In this document: in pieces, positions 17,306 to 26,494 of the stretch
Position numbering within the stretch: the stretch's first letter is position 1
How the letters are laid out: each line of letters opens with the position of its first letter
Assembly (NCBI RefSeq): GCF_006337125.1
Contig: NZ_CP040887.1
Location: forward strand, 744,001-808,000
Direction: 5' to 3'
DNA: 64,000 nucleotides
From: Serinicoccus chungangensis
GTDB taxonomy: Bacteria; Actinomycetota; Actinomycetes; Actinomycetales; Dermatophilaceae
The notes under the pieces: generated by a model
The model's database searches: none
Told to the model about the DNA's origin: nothing
What the model saw: the letters and a program-made list of their open reading frames with translations, nothing else
Made by a program: the position numbers and the translations under genes

Positions 17306-19006
17306 GTGACCACCGACCCCGCCGTGCTGCTCGAGGCCGTCGAGAGGCTGCGGTCCTCCGCCGGGGAGGTGCGCCTGCCGCTGGACCTCGAGCGCGCGAC
17401 GGAGGCCCGGACCGCGCGGCGCGAGCTCGAGCAGCAGCTCGACGACTACGTCCTGCCCCGGCTGCGCTCGCTGGACGCCCCCCTGCTGGCGGTCGTCGGC
17501 GGGTCCACCGGTGCCGGCAAGTCGACCCTGGTCAACTCGGTCGTGGGGCGGGAGGTCAGCCGGGCGGGGGTCCTGCGGCCGACCACCCGCGCCTCGGTGC
17601 TGGTCCACCACCCGGACGACGCGCGGTGGTTCACCGGCACCCGGGTGCTGCCCGGGCTCGCCCGGGTCGGCGGGGACGCCGCCGGCGTCGAGGACCCGGG
17701 CGCCGTGCGGCTCGTGCCGACGCCGGACCTGCCGGCGGGCCTCGCGCTCCTGGACGCCCCCGACATCGACTCCGTCGTGCAGGCCAACCGTCAGCTCTCG
17801 CGGCAGCTGCTCTCGGCCGCCGACCTGTGGGTCTTCGTCACCACGGCGGCCCGCTACGGCGACGCCGTGCCGTGGGACCTGCTCCGCGAGGCGAGCGACC
17901 GGGGCACCTCGGTGGCGGTCGTCCTCAACCGGGTGCCCCCCGAGGCCCTCCAGCAGGTGCGGGTGCACCTGGCGACGATGCTGCGGGACCAGGGCCTGGG
18001 GCAGTCCCCGATCTTCACCATCCCCGAGGAGGAGCTCGACGCGGGGCGCATCCCCGACCGGCACGCCGCCCGGCTGCGCGGCTGGCTGCACTCGCTGGCC
18101 CTGGACGCGCGGGCCCGGGCGGTGGTCATCCGGCGCACCCTCGACGGCACGCTCGGGTCGCTGGGTGGGCGTGCCACCGCGCTCGCCGTCGCCGGTCGCG
18201 ACCAGGTCGAGGCCTGGCGCGCCCTGGAGCAGGGGCCGCGCACGGCATACCAGGACGCGCTGGAGTCGGTCGGCCAGGGCGTGCAGGACGGCTCGCTCCT
18301 GCGGGGCGAGGTGCTGGCGCGCTGGCACGAGCTGGTCGGGACCGGGGAGTTCCTGCGCTCGGTCGAGGTGGGCGTGGGGCGTGTCCGGGACCGGGTGACC
18401 TCCTTCTTCACCGGCAAGGAGGTCTCCTCCGAGCCGCTCGGCGAGGCGCTGCAGAGCGGGGCCGCGGCCCTCATCACCTCGCACGGCCAGGTGGCCGCGA
18501 GCACCGCGGCGCGCTCCTGGAGGCAGGCGCCGGGCGGGCGGGCGCTGGTCGAGGCGCATCCCGAGCTGGGCCGGGCCACCCCCGACCTGTCCGAGCAGGT
18601 GGAGCGCCTCATCCGCGACTGGCAGCGCGACATCCTGGAGATGGTGAGGGAGGAGGCCGGGTCGCGGCGCACCACGGCGCGCTACCTCGCCTTCGGCGTC
18701 AACGGTCTGGGCGTGCTCCTCATGCTCGTCGTGTTCAGCGCCACCGCCTTCATCCCCACCGGTGCCGAGGTGGCCGTCGGCGCCGGCTCCGCCGTGCTGG
18801 CCCAGCGGCTGCTCGAGGCCGTCTTCGGCGACCAGGCGGTGCGCGCCATGGCGCTCAAGGCACGTCAGGCGCTCCTGGGCCGGGTGGAGGAGCTGTATGC
18901 CGCGCAGCGGTCCCGCTTCGACGCCACGCTGCAGGAGGTCGCCGTGTCGGAGGACGCGCTGGCCGAGCTGGAGTCCGCTGCCGCCGCCGTGGAGGGCGCC
19001 CGGTGA
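17306..19006 (+). CDS. Dynamin-like GTPase, first of a pair
   Basis: 566 residues. The GTPase domain has G1 'GGSTGAGKSTLVNS', a G3-position 'LLDAPDIDS' and G4 'NRV'-type 'VVLNRVPPE'. A C-terminal hydrophobic segment, 'GVLLMLVVFSATAFIPTGAEV' region (about residues 470-495), is followed by helices. This matches the paired bacterial dynamin-like proteins of Actinobacteria such as Streptomyces DynA/DynB, which remodel membranes at division septa; the role here is inferred. The TGA overlaps the GTG of the next GTPase by 3 bases, so the pair is coupled. The GTG start at 17306 follows CACTAGGGCC. Confidence 0.82.
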   Translation: MTTDPAVLLEAVERLRSSAGEVRLPLDLERATEARTARRELEQQLDDYVLPRLRSLDAPLLAVVGGSTGAGKSTLVNSVVGREVSRAGVLRPTTRASVLVHHPDDARWFTGTRVLPGLARVGGDAAGVEDPGAVRLVPTPDLPAGLALLDAPDIDSVVQANRQLSRQLLSAADLWVFVTTAARYGDAVPWDLLREASDRGTSVAVVLNRVPPEALQQVRVHLATMLRDQGLGQSPIFTIPEEELDAGRIPDRHAARLRGWLHSLALDARARAVVIRRTLDGTLGSLGGRATALAVAGRDQVEAWRALEQGPRTAYQDALESVGQGVQDGSLLRGEVLARWHELVGTGEFLRSVEVGVGRVRDRVTSFFTGKEVSSEPLGEALQSGAAALITSHGQVAASTAARSWRQAPGGRALVEAHPELGRATPDLSEQVERLIRDWQRDILEMVREEAGSRRTTARYLAFGVNGLGVLLMLVVFSATAFIPTGAEVAVGAGSAVLAQRLLEAVFGDQAVRAMALKARQALLGRVEELYAAQRSRFDATLQEVAVSEDALAELESAAAAVEGAR

Positions 19007-20640
19007 GCCGCGGGCGGGGCGCGACCCGGCTGGGCGTCCCCGAGCGCTCCGCTCGGCTGGCCACGGCGCTGGACGTCGGGGGCGAGCAGCTGGAGCCGGG
19101 GAGCACCGGGCCCGCGCGGGAGGTGCTGAGCCGGGTGGGCGAGCGGTGGGCCATCGCCGGGGGCCGGACCGTGGTCGCGCTGGCGGGCGCGACCGGGTCG
19201 GGCAAGTCCAGCCTGTTCAACGTCCTCGTGGGGGAGGACGTCTCGGCCATCAGCCCGCGCCGACCGACGACCTCGGAGTCGGCCGCCGCCGTCTGGGGCG
19301 ACGAGGACGCCGGTGAGCTGCTCGACTGGCTGGGCATCGCCCACCGGCACCACGTGGCCCTCACCGAGGCCACCGAGGGGCTGGACGGGCTCGTGCTCGT
19401 GGACCTGCCCGACGTCGACTCCCGCGAGCTGCGGCACCGGGTCGAGGCCGACCGCGTCCTGGAGCGCGCCGACGTCTTCGTCTGGGTGGCCGACCCGCAG
19501 AAGTATGCCGACGCGCGCCTGCACGACGACTACCTGCGCCCGCTGCGTCACCACGACGCGGTCATGCTCGTGGTGCTCAACCAGGTGGACCGCATCCGTG
19601 AGGAGGGCGGGGTGGAGCAGGTCGCCGCAGACCTGCGCCGCCTCGTGCAGGCCGACGGGGCCGGGGACCACGAGGTCGTCACGACGTCCGCGCGCACCCA
19701 GGAGGGGGTGCGCGAGCTCGCCTCCCGCATCGGGGCCGTGGTGGGGGCCCGCAACGCCGCCGAGGCCCGCCTCGTCGCCGACCTGCGGTCCTCGGCGTCC
19801 CAGGTGCTCGCCGACGGGGTCGGCGAGCGGACCCCGGAGTTCGGTGAGCAGGCCGACCGGCGGCTGCACGAGGCCCTGACCGCCGCGGCCGGCGTGCCGG
19901 TGGTCCTGGACGCCGTGCAGCGTGACTACCGTCGGCGGGCCCACGCCCGGACGGGCTGGCCCTTCACCCGGTGGGTGTCCGGACTGCGCCCCGACCCGCT
20001 GCGGCGGCTGCGGCTGGGCGACGACACCGCCGGGCGGTCCGGCATCGCGCCCTCGGACGTGCGGACGGTGCTCGGCCGCTCCTCGTTGCCGGGTCCGACC
20101 CCCGCCGCCCGCGCGACCGTGCAGCTCGCGACGCAGCAGCTGGGGGAGAGCACCGGCGGGGCGTTGCCGCCGCGCTGGGCCGACGCGGTGATGGAGGCCG
20201 CCAGCCCGGAGGAGGACACCCTCTCCGACGCCCTGGACCAGGCCGTCGTCGGCGTGCCGCTGCGCACCCGCACCCCGCTGTGGTGGTCGGTGCTGGGGAG
20301 CCTGCAGCTGCTGCTCGCCGTCACGGCGGTCGCCGGGCTGCTGTGGCTCTCCGCGCTCGCGGTCCTGGGCTGGCTGCAGCTGCCGGTCGAGGCGCCGTCC
20401 TGGGGCCCCGTGCCGATCCCGCTCGCGCTGCTCGTCGGCGGGGCGCTGGCCGGCCTCCTGCTCGCCCTGGTCGGTCGAGGTGCCGCCGGGGTGGGGGCGG
20501 CGCGCCGACGACGACAGGTCCAGCACGCCCTCGACGAGGCGGTGGACGAGGTGTCCTTCCGGCACGTGCGCAAGCCGGTCATGACCGTCCTGGACCGGCA
20601 CGAGAAGACCCGGTCGCTGCTGGAGGAGGCGGCGGGCTGA
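19003..20640 (+). CDS. Dynamin-like GTPase, second of a pair
   Basis: 545 residues. G1 is 'GATGSGKSSLFN', the switch II region is 'LVDLPDVDSREL' and G4 is 'LNQVDRI'. Two membrane helices lie near the C-terminus (about residues 427-450 and 463-487), followed by an Arg-rich cytoplasmic tail ending in a helical 'LDRHEKTRSLLEEA'. The coupling with the preceding GTPase (GTGA overlap) suggests a hetero-oligomer. It could also be a YfjP-like GTPase; the two families are close. Expected location: cytoplasmic face of the membrane. Confidence 0.82.
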   Translation: MSRGRGATRLGVPERSARLATALDVGGEQLEPGSTGPAREVLSRVGERWAIAGGRTVVALAGATGSGKSSLFNVLVGEDVSAISPRRPTTSESAAAVWGDEDAGELLDWLGIAHRHHVALTEATEGLDGLVLVDLPDVDSRELRHRVEADRVLERADVFVWVADPQKYADARLHDDYLRPLRHHDAVMLVVLNQVDRIREEGGVEQVAADLRRLVQADGAGDHEVVTTSARTQEGVRELASRIGAVVGARNAAEARLVADLRSSASQVLADGVGERTPEFGEQADRRLHEALTAAAGVPVVLDAVQRDYRRRAHARTGWPFTRWVSGLRPDPLRRLRLGDDTAGRSGIAPSDVRTVLGRSSLPGPTPAARATVQLATQQLGESTGGALPPRWADAVMEAASPEEDTLSDALDQAVVGVPLRTRTPLWWSVLGSLQLLLAVTAVAGLLWLSALAVLGWLQLPVEAPSWGPVPIPLALLVGGALAGLLLALVGRGAAGVGAARRRRQVQHALDEAVDEVSFRHVRKPVMTVLDRHEKTRSLLEEAAG

Positions 20641-20740
20641 GAGGTCCCGCCGTCCACACCCTCGCCGGGCCACCTCCCTCGTCCACAGATCGGTGCCTGC
20701 CCCTGGTCCCTCCCCGACCCGGTCGCCCATCCTGGTGGGA

Positions 20741-20760
20741 CGTCCACGACCCCGTGGACG
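20741..20760. promoter_or_regulatory. Inverted repeat upstream of ssb
   Basis: CGTCCACG and CGTGGACG, 8-base arms with a 4-base spacer, 27 bases before the ssb ATG. It could be an operator or a leader hairpin. It does not resemble an actinobacterial LexA box. The rest of 20641-20787 holds nothing else I can assign. Confidence 0.35.
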
Positions 20761-20787
20761 CCCAGACGTCCAGGAGGGGGACGCACC

Positions 20788-21372
20788 ATGATGAACGAAC
20801 CCACGATCACGCTGTCCGGCAACCTGACCCGCGACCCGGAGCGCAAGACGAGCACCGCGAACGGCAAGGACTTCGCGGTCGTGCCGATCGCCGTCAACCG
20901 CCGCCGGTTCGACCCGGCCCAGGACTCCTGGGTCACCGCCGACACGATGTTCATCGACCTGCTGTGCTTCCGGCACATCGGGGCGCTCGCCCTGGCGAGC
21001 TTCCGCAAGGGGGACCCGGTCATCGCGCACGGCCGCCTGTCGCTGCGCGACTGGAAGACGGAGACCTCGGCCGGCACGACGGCGGTGGTGGACGTGGACA
21101 CCATCGGCCACGACGTGTCGCGCGGGGTGAGCCGGTTCACCAAGGGCAGGGTCGGCTACGACGGCGACCGCCTCGACGAGCACGACCCCACGCCCCCGGG
21201 CGCGCGCGGCGGGCTGGTCGGGGCCGCCGAGCAGCGCACCGGCCCCGCCCGCCAGGACGCCGGAGCGGGCGGTCCCGCCGGCGCCGGCCCGGACCTCGAG
21301 ATCGAGGTCGACGAGGACGGGGTGGTGGCCGACGACGGGCAGGCCGACGCGGTGCTCGCCCGCAGCGCCTGA
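20788..21372 (+). CDS. Single-stranded DNA-binding protein, secondary type
   Basis: 194 residues. The first 110 residues form an OB fold: 'TITLSGNLTRDPERK', 'VPIAVNRRRFD', 'DLLCFRHIGALALASFRKGD', 'VIAHGRLSLRDWKTE'. The C-terminal part is Gly/Ala/Asp-rich but ends 'ADAVLARSA' and lacks the acidic DDDIPF-like tip that recruits repair proteins. The gene is also not in the rpsF-ssb-rpsR-rplI cluster that holds the replicative SSB, so this is probably a second paralogue, like Streptomyces SsbB. AGGAGGGGG a few bases upstream is an unusually strong ribosome site and fixes the start at 20788. Confidence 0.85.
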   Translation: MMNEPTITLSGNLTRDPERKTSTANGKDFAVVPIAVNRRRFDPAQDSWVTADTMFIDLLCFRHIGALALASFRKGDPVIAHGRLSLRDWKTETSAGTTAVVDVDTIGHDVSRGVSRFTKGRVGYDGDRLDEHDPTPPGARGGLVGAAEQRTGPARQDAGAGGPAGAGPDLEIEVDEDGVVADDGQADAVLARSA

Positions 21373-21423
21373 GCCGGGTCCGGGCGGCGGGCCGGAGATT
21401 CGGAGTCGGCCCGCCCGCCCCGA

Positions 21424-21429
21424 TACCCT
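21424..21429 (+). promoter_or_regulatory. Putative -10 box (TACCCT) of ettA
   Basis: Six bases before the ATG. No ribosome site is visible, in line with leaderless translation. Confidence 0.5.
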
Positions 21430-21435
21430 GGCGGC

Positions 21436-23118
<1,683 letters not shown>

Positions 23119-23123
23119 GGGGT

Positions 23124-24119
23124 ATGCCGCGTCGTCCCCGCCCTCCGGCGCCGCTCCCGCCGCGGGACGGCCTGGGGCCGGCGCGGGTGCGGATGCCCGT
23201 CGGCTCGGTCGACCCCGAGGGGCAGCCCTGGGGCCGGGTCGTCGACTTCCTCGTCCACCTGACGGGTGACCCCGCCGGGATCGACCGGCGCCTCACCGAC
23301 GGCGAGATCGTCCTCGGCGACGGGAGCGTGGTGACGGCGCAGACGGCATACCGTCCGGGCGGCGTGGTGTACCTCCACCGCGACCTCCCGCCCGAGGTGC
23401 CGGTGCCCTTCGACGTCGACGTCCTCCTGCACGACGAGGACACCGGCCTGCTCGTCGTGGACAAGCCGCCGTTCCTCGCGACCGCACCGCGCGGCGGGCA
23501 CGTGGCGCAGACGGTGCTCGTCCGGCTGCGCCGCGCCCTCGACCTGCCCGAGCTCGCCCCGGCCCATCGCCTGGACCGGCTCACCAGCGGGGTGCTCCTG
23601 CTCACCACCCGGCGTGCCGCGCGCGGTCCCTACCAGCGGATGGTCCAGGAGGGTGGGCTGTCCAAGACCTACGAGGCGCTCGCGCCGGTGCGCCCCGACC
23701 TCGCGCTGCCCACCACGGTCGTCGACCGGATCGTCAAGGAGCGCGGCGACCTGAGGGCCCGGGTGGTGCCAGGGGCGCCCAACGCGCGCACCCACGTCGA
23801 CCTCCTCGACGAGCGGGACGGCCACGCCCGCTACCGCCTCACCCCCACGACCGGACGCACCCACCAGCTGCGCGTGCACCTGTGCGGGCTGGGCATCCCG
23901 ATCGTGGACGACCCGCTCTACCCGGTGGTCCGTGAGGTCCACCCCACCGACTTCAGCGCGCCGCTGCAGCTGCTCGCCCGCGAGGTCCGGTTCCGCGACC
24001 CGGTGAGCCGGGTCGAGCGGGTCGTCACCTCCCGGCGCGCGCTGCCCGTCCCCGGAGCGCCGGCCGGGCCCGACGGGCTGGCCCCGTCGGCCCTGCCGAG
24101 CCGGGCCGGCGGGGTCTGA
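23124..24119 (+). CDS. RluA-family pseudouridine synthase
   Basis: 331 residues. Motif II 'AHRLDRLTSGVLLL' carries the catalytic Asp; 'GRTHQLRVHL' is the later family motif. It isomerises uridine in rRNA or tRNA; which site cannot be told from sequence. The N-terminal 100 residues contain an S4-like stretch 'GIDRRLTDGEIVLGDGSVV'. The ATG at 23124 lies in a GGTATGCC word, 5 bases after the ettA stop, so it is co-transcribed with ettA. The tail after about residue 310 is Pro/Ala-rich. Confidence 0.9.
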   Translation: MPRRPRPPAPLPPRDGLGPARVRMPVGSVDPEGQPWGRVVDFLVHLTGDPAGIDRRLTDGEIVLGDGSVVTAQTAYRPGGVVYLHRDLPPEVPVPFDVDVLLHDEDTGLLVVDKPPFLATAPRGGHVAQTVLVRLRRALDLPELAPAHRLDRLTSGVLLLTTRRAARGPYQRMVQEGGLSKTYEALAPVRPDLALPTTVVDRIVKERGDLRARVVPGAPNARTHVDLLDERDGHARYRLTPTTGRTHQLRVHLCGLGIPIVDDPLYPVVREVHPTDFSAPLQLLAREVRFRDPVSRVERVVTSRRALPVPGAPAGPDGLAPSALPSRAGGV

Positions 24120-24130
24120 GCCGCGCTCAG
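24116..24130. terminator. Hairpin containing two facing stop codons
   Basis: CTGAGC and GCTCAG around CGC. The arms include the TGA of the pseudouridine synthase and that of the convergent 63-residue gene. Confidence 0.4.
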
Positions 24131-24318
24131 CCGCGTCGACCGAGCAGACCGAGCAGCGGCGAGCCGGCGCCGAGCAGGAAGCCCAGGTCGTACCAGTTGC
24201 CGGCACGGTCCACGTCGTAGAAGGGGAACTGCTCCCAGGCCCCGAAGACGTGGGCGATGAGGACCACCCAGGCGGTGAGCCCGTTCCACATCCCCCACAG
24301 CAGGTCGTTCCACCACAT
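24127..24318 (-). CDS. Small Trp-rich membrane protein
   Basis: 63 residues, unrecognised. It begins 'MWWNDLLWGMWNGLTAWVVL', with one clear membrane helix (about residues 8-30) and a shorter hydrophobic C-terminus 'LGFLLGAGSPLLGLLG'. The ATG at 24318 has AGAGGA about 8 bases upstream, the best evidence for this start; the longer frame upstream looks non-native. The middle is aromatic ('FPFYDVDRAGNWYDLG'). Convergent with the pseudouridine synthase and divergent from the GH15 gene. Confidence 0.6.
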   Translation of the reverse strand: MWWNDLLWGMWNGLTAWVVLIAHVFGAWEQFPFYDVDRAGNWYDLGFLLGAGSPLLGLLGRRG

Positions 24319-24452
24319 ACCGGTGATCCTCTCGTCCGTCCGTCGTCCGCGGGCGGCGCCACGGAGCCGTCCCGGCTCCATGGTGCACCGCGGACCTGTG
24401 CCGGCCATGTGCGTCCCGCGGCGCCGCCCGGGGCCACCGGTCCCGCACCTGA

Positions 24453-24458
24453 CAGACT
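24453..24458 (+). promoter_or_regulatory. Putative -10 box (CAGACT) of GH15 gene
   Basis: Six bases before the ATG at 24465. Confidence 0.35.
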
Positions 24459-24464
24459 CGGGGG

Positions 24465-26291
24465 ATGACTGCTGGCACCGACCCGACCGCGGACGTCCCC
24501 ATCGGCCACTACGCGGTCGTCGGTGACATGCGCACGGCCGCGCTCATCTCCCCGGAGGGCAGCGTCGACTGGCTCTGCCTGCCGCGCTTCGACTCCCCGT
24601 CCGTCTTCGCCTCGCTGCTCGGCACCGAGCAGGACGGCCGGTGGCTGATCCGGGTCGTCGAGGGCGAGGTGGAGTCACGCGACTACGTGGAGGGCACCTT
24701 CGTCTTCCGCACCCAGTGGCGTGGCCCGGAGGGCACCGCCGAGGTGCTCACCTTCATGCCCCCGGGGGACGGCCGCTCCGACATCGTCCGGCACGTCCGG
24801 TGCACGTCGGGCAGCGTGGAGGTGGAGCACGAGCTCATCATGCGGTTCGACTACGCGACCCTGCGGCCCTGGGTGCACCGCACCCGTGTCGAGGAGGACG
24901 GCGGGGAGGAGGTCCTCACCGCCGTGGGAGGGCCGTCCCGGCTGATCCTGCACGGCCCGCTGCCCGAGCCCGTGCCGGAGGAGGACGCCCACCGCGGTCG
25001 GCACCACCTCGGCGAGGGGGACGAGCTGTGCTGGGTGCTCACCGGGCAGGAGTCCTGGCGACCTCTCCCGCCCCGCATCGACCCCCAGGTGCTGCTGCAG
25101 GAGACCATCGAGGGCTGGCGGGCCTGGACCGGGCGCATCCAGGCCGAGGGGCCGTGGGCCCGTCAGATCACCCGGTCGCTCACCGTGCTCCGCGCGCTCA
25201 CCCACGCCGACACCGGCGGCATCGTCGCCGCCGCGACCACCTCGCTCCCGGAGGACCCGGGCGGGGAGCGCAACTGGGACTACCGCTTCACCTGGCTGCG
25301 GGACTCCGCGCTGACCCTGCAGGCGATGATGACCCACGGCCTCGACGGGGGCGCGGAGGCCTGGCGGGAGTGGCTGCTGCGCGCGATCGCCGGCCACTCC
25401 AACCAGCTGCGCATCATGTACGGGCTCGGGGGAGAGCGTGACCTCACCGAGCGCGAGCTGCCGCACCTGAGCGGGTATGCCGGGTCCCGTCCCGTCCGGG
25501 TCGGCAACGGCGCCGCCGACCAGTACCAGGCCGACGTCATCGGCGAGGTCATGCTCGCGCTGGCACAGCTGCGCGACGGCGGCGTCGCGGAGGACAGGTA
25601 CAGCTGGGGGATCCAGCAGATGATGCTGCAGACCCAGGCCGAGCGGCTCTCCGAGCCCGACCACGGCATCTGGGAGATGCGCGGGAAGAAGCACTTCTTC
25701 ACGCACGGCCGGGTGATGATCTGGGCCGCCTTCGACCAGGGGGTCCGCGCGGTGGAGGAGTGCGGGCTGCCCGGCGACGTGGACCACTGGCGCGAGCTGC
25801 GTGACCGCGTGCGGGCCGAGATCGAGGACCGCGGCGTCGGCCCGGACGGCGCCTTCCGCCAGACCTACGCCAACGCCGAGGTCGATGCCTCGTTGCTGCA
25901 GATCCCGCACACCGGGTTCTGCGGCTACGACGACCCGCGCATGCTCGCGACCGTGCGCCGGCTGGAGGAGGACCTCGTCGACGACGTCGGCTTCCTGCAC
26001 CGCTACCGCCTGCACGAGGACGACAACATGGACGGTCTGCTGGGCGGGGAGGCGACCTTCTTCATCTGCACCTTCTGGCTGGTGGAGCAGTACGCCCGCA
26101 GCGGTCGCCTCGAGGAGGCGGAGCGGCTCATGCAGGCCTGCGTCGACGCCGGCCAGCCCCTCGACCTGCTCGCCGAGGAGTACGACCCCGCCTCCCGCCG
26201 CATGCTCGGCAACTACCCCCAGGCGTTCAGCCACCTGGGCCTGGTGCGGGCCGCCGACGCCATCGCCGCGGTGCGCGCCGAGTCCGCCTGA
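24465..26291 (+). CDS. Glycoside hydrolase family 15 protein (glucoamylase/trehalase-like)
   Basis: 608 residues. An N-terminal beta-sandwich domain opens with 'IGHYAVVGDMRTAALISPEG' and 'SVDWLCLPRFDSPSVFA'. The (alpha/alpha)6 barrel follows: 'NWDYRFTWLRDSALTLQAM', 'EMRGKKHFFTHGRVMIWAAF' and 'EEATFFICTFWL'-type 'LGGEATFFICTFWLVEQY'. The two catalytic glutamates expected for GH15 lie in these last blocks. There is no signal peptide, so it acts in the cytoplasm, as mycobacterial GH15 trehalases do; glucoamylase and trehalase cannot be separated by eye. It fits the glucan genes at 42-52 kb. Confidence 0.88.
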   Translation: MTAGTDPTADVPIGHYAVVGDMRTAALISPEGSVDWLCLPRFDSPSVFASLLGTEQDGRWLIRVVEGEVESRDYVEGTFVFRTQWRGPEGTAEVLTFMPPGDGRSDIVRHVRCTSGSVEVEHELIMRFDYATLRPWVHRTRVEEDGGEEVLTAVGGPSRLILHGPLPEPVPEEDAHRGRHHLGEGDELCWVLTGQESWRPLPPRIDPQVLLQETIEGWRAWTGRIQAEGPWARQITRSLTVLRALTHADTGGIVAAATTSLPEDPGGERNWDYRFTWLRDSALTLQAMMTHGLDGGAEAWREWLLRAIAGHSNQLRIMYGLGGERDLTERELPHLSGYAGSRPVRVGNGAADQYQADVIGEVMLALAQLRDGGVAEDRYSWGIQQMMLQTQAERLSEPDHGIWEMRGKKHFFTHGRVMIWAAFDQGVRAVEECGLPGDVDHWRELRDRVRAEIEDRGVGPDGAFRQTYANAEVDASLLQIPHTGFCGYDDPRMLATVRRLEEDLVDDVGFLHRYRLHEDDNMDGLLGGEATFFICTFWLVEQYARSGRLEEAERLMQACVDAGQPLDLLAEEYDPASRRMLGNYPQAFSHLGLVRAADAIAAVRAESA

Positions 26292-26309
26292 CCGCGCACC
26301 GGACGCAGT

Positions 26310-26348
26310 GTGCGCGTCGGTGGCCCCTGGAGGGCCACCGACGCGCAC
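26310..26348 (+). terminator. Terminator of GH15 gene
   Basis: A perfect 16-bp stem (GTGCGCGTCGGTGGCC and its complement) with a 7-base loop, 18 bases after the stop. Confidence 0.75.
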
Positions 26349-26420
26349 GGACTCGGGAATCCGCAGGACGTCGTCCACGGCGATGACCGGCGTCCCGTGC
26401 AGGGGAGGGGGGTATGCGTC

Positions 26421-26452
26421 GGGCCCGCCCCCTCCGAGGAGGGGACGGGCCC
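26421..26452 (-). terminator. Hairpin downstream of S8 protease gene
   Basis: GGGCCCG and CGGGCCC enclose a CCCCTCC/GGAGGGG inner stem. With the hairpin at 26462-26489 it probably ends the protease transcript. Confidence 0.6.
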
Positions 26453-26461
26453 GGTGCTCAG

Positions 26462-26489
26462 GGTCGGCCGGGCCTCAGCCCGGCCGACC
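26462..26489 (-). terminator. Hairpin directly after S8 protease stop
   Basis: A perfect 12-bp stem, GGTCGGCCGGGC and its complement, with loop CTCA, 5 bases past the stop codon. Confidence 0.7.
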
Positions 26490-26494
26490 GAGGG

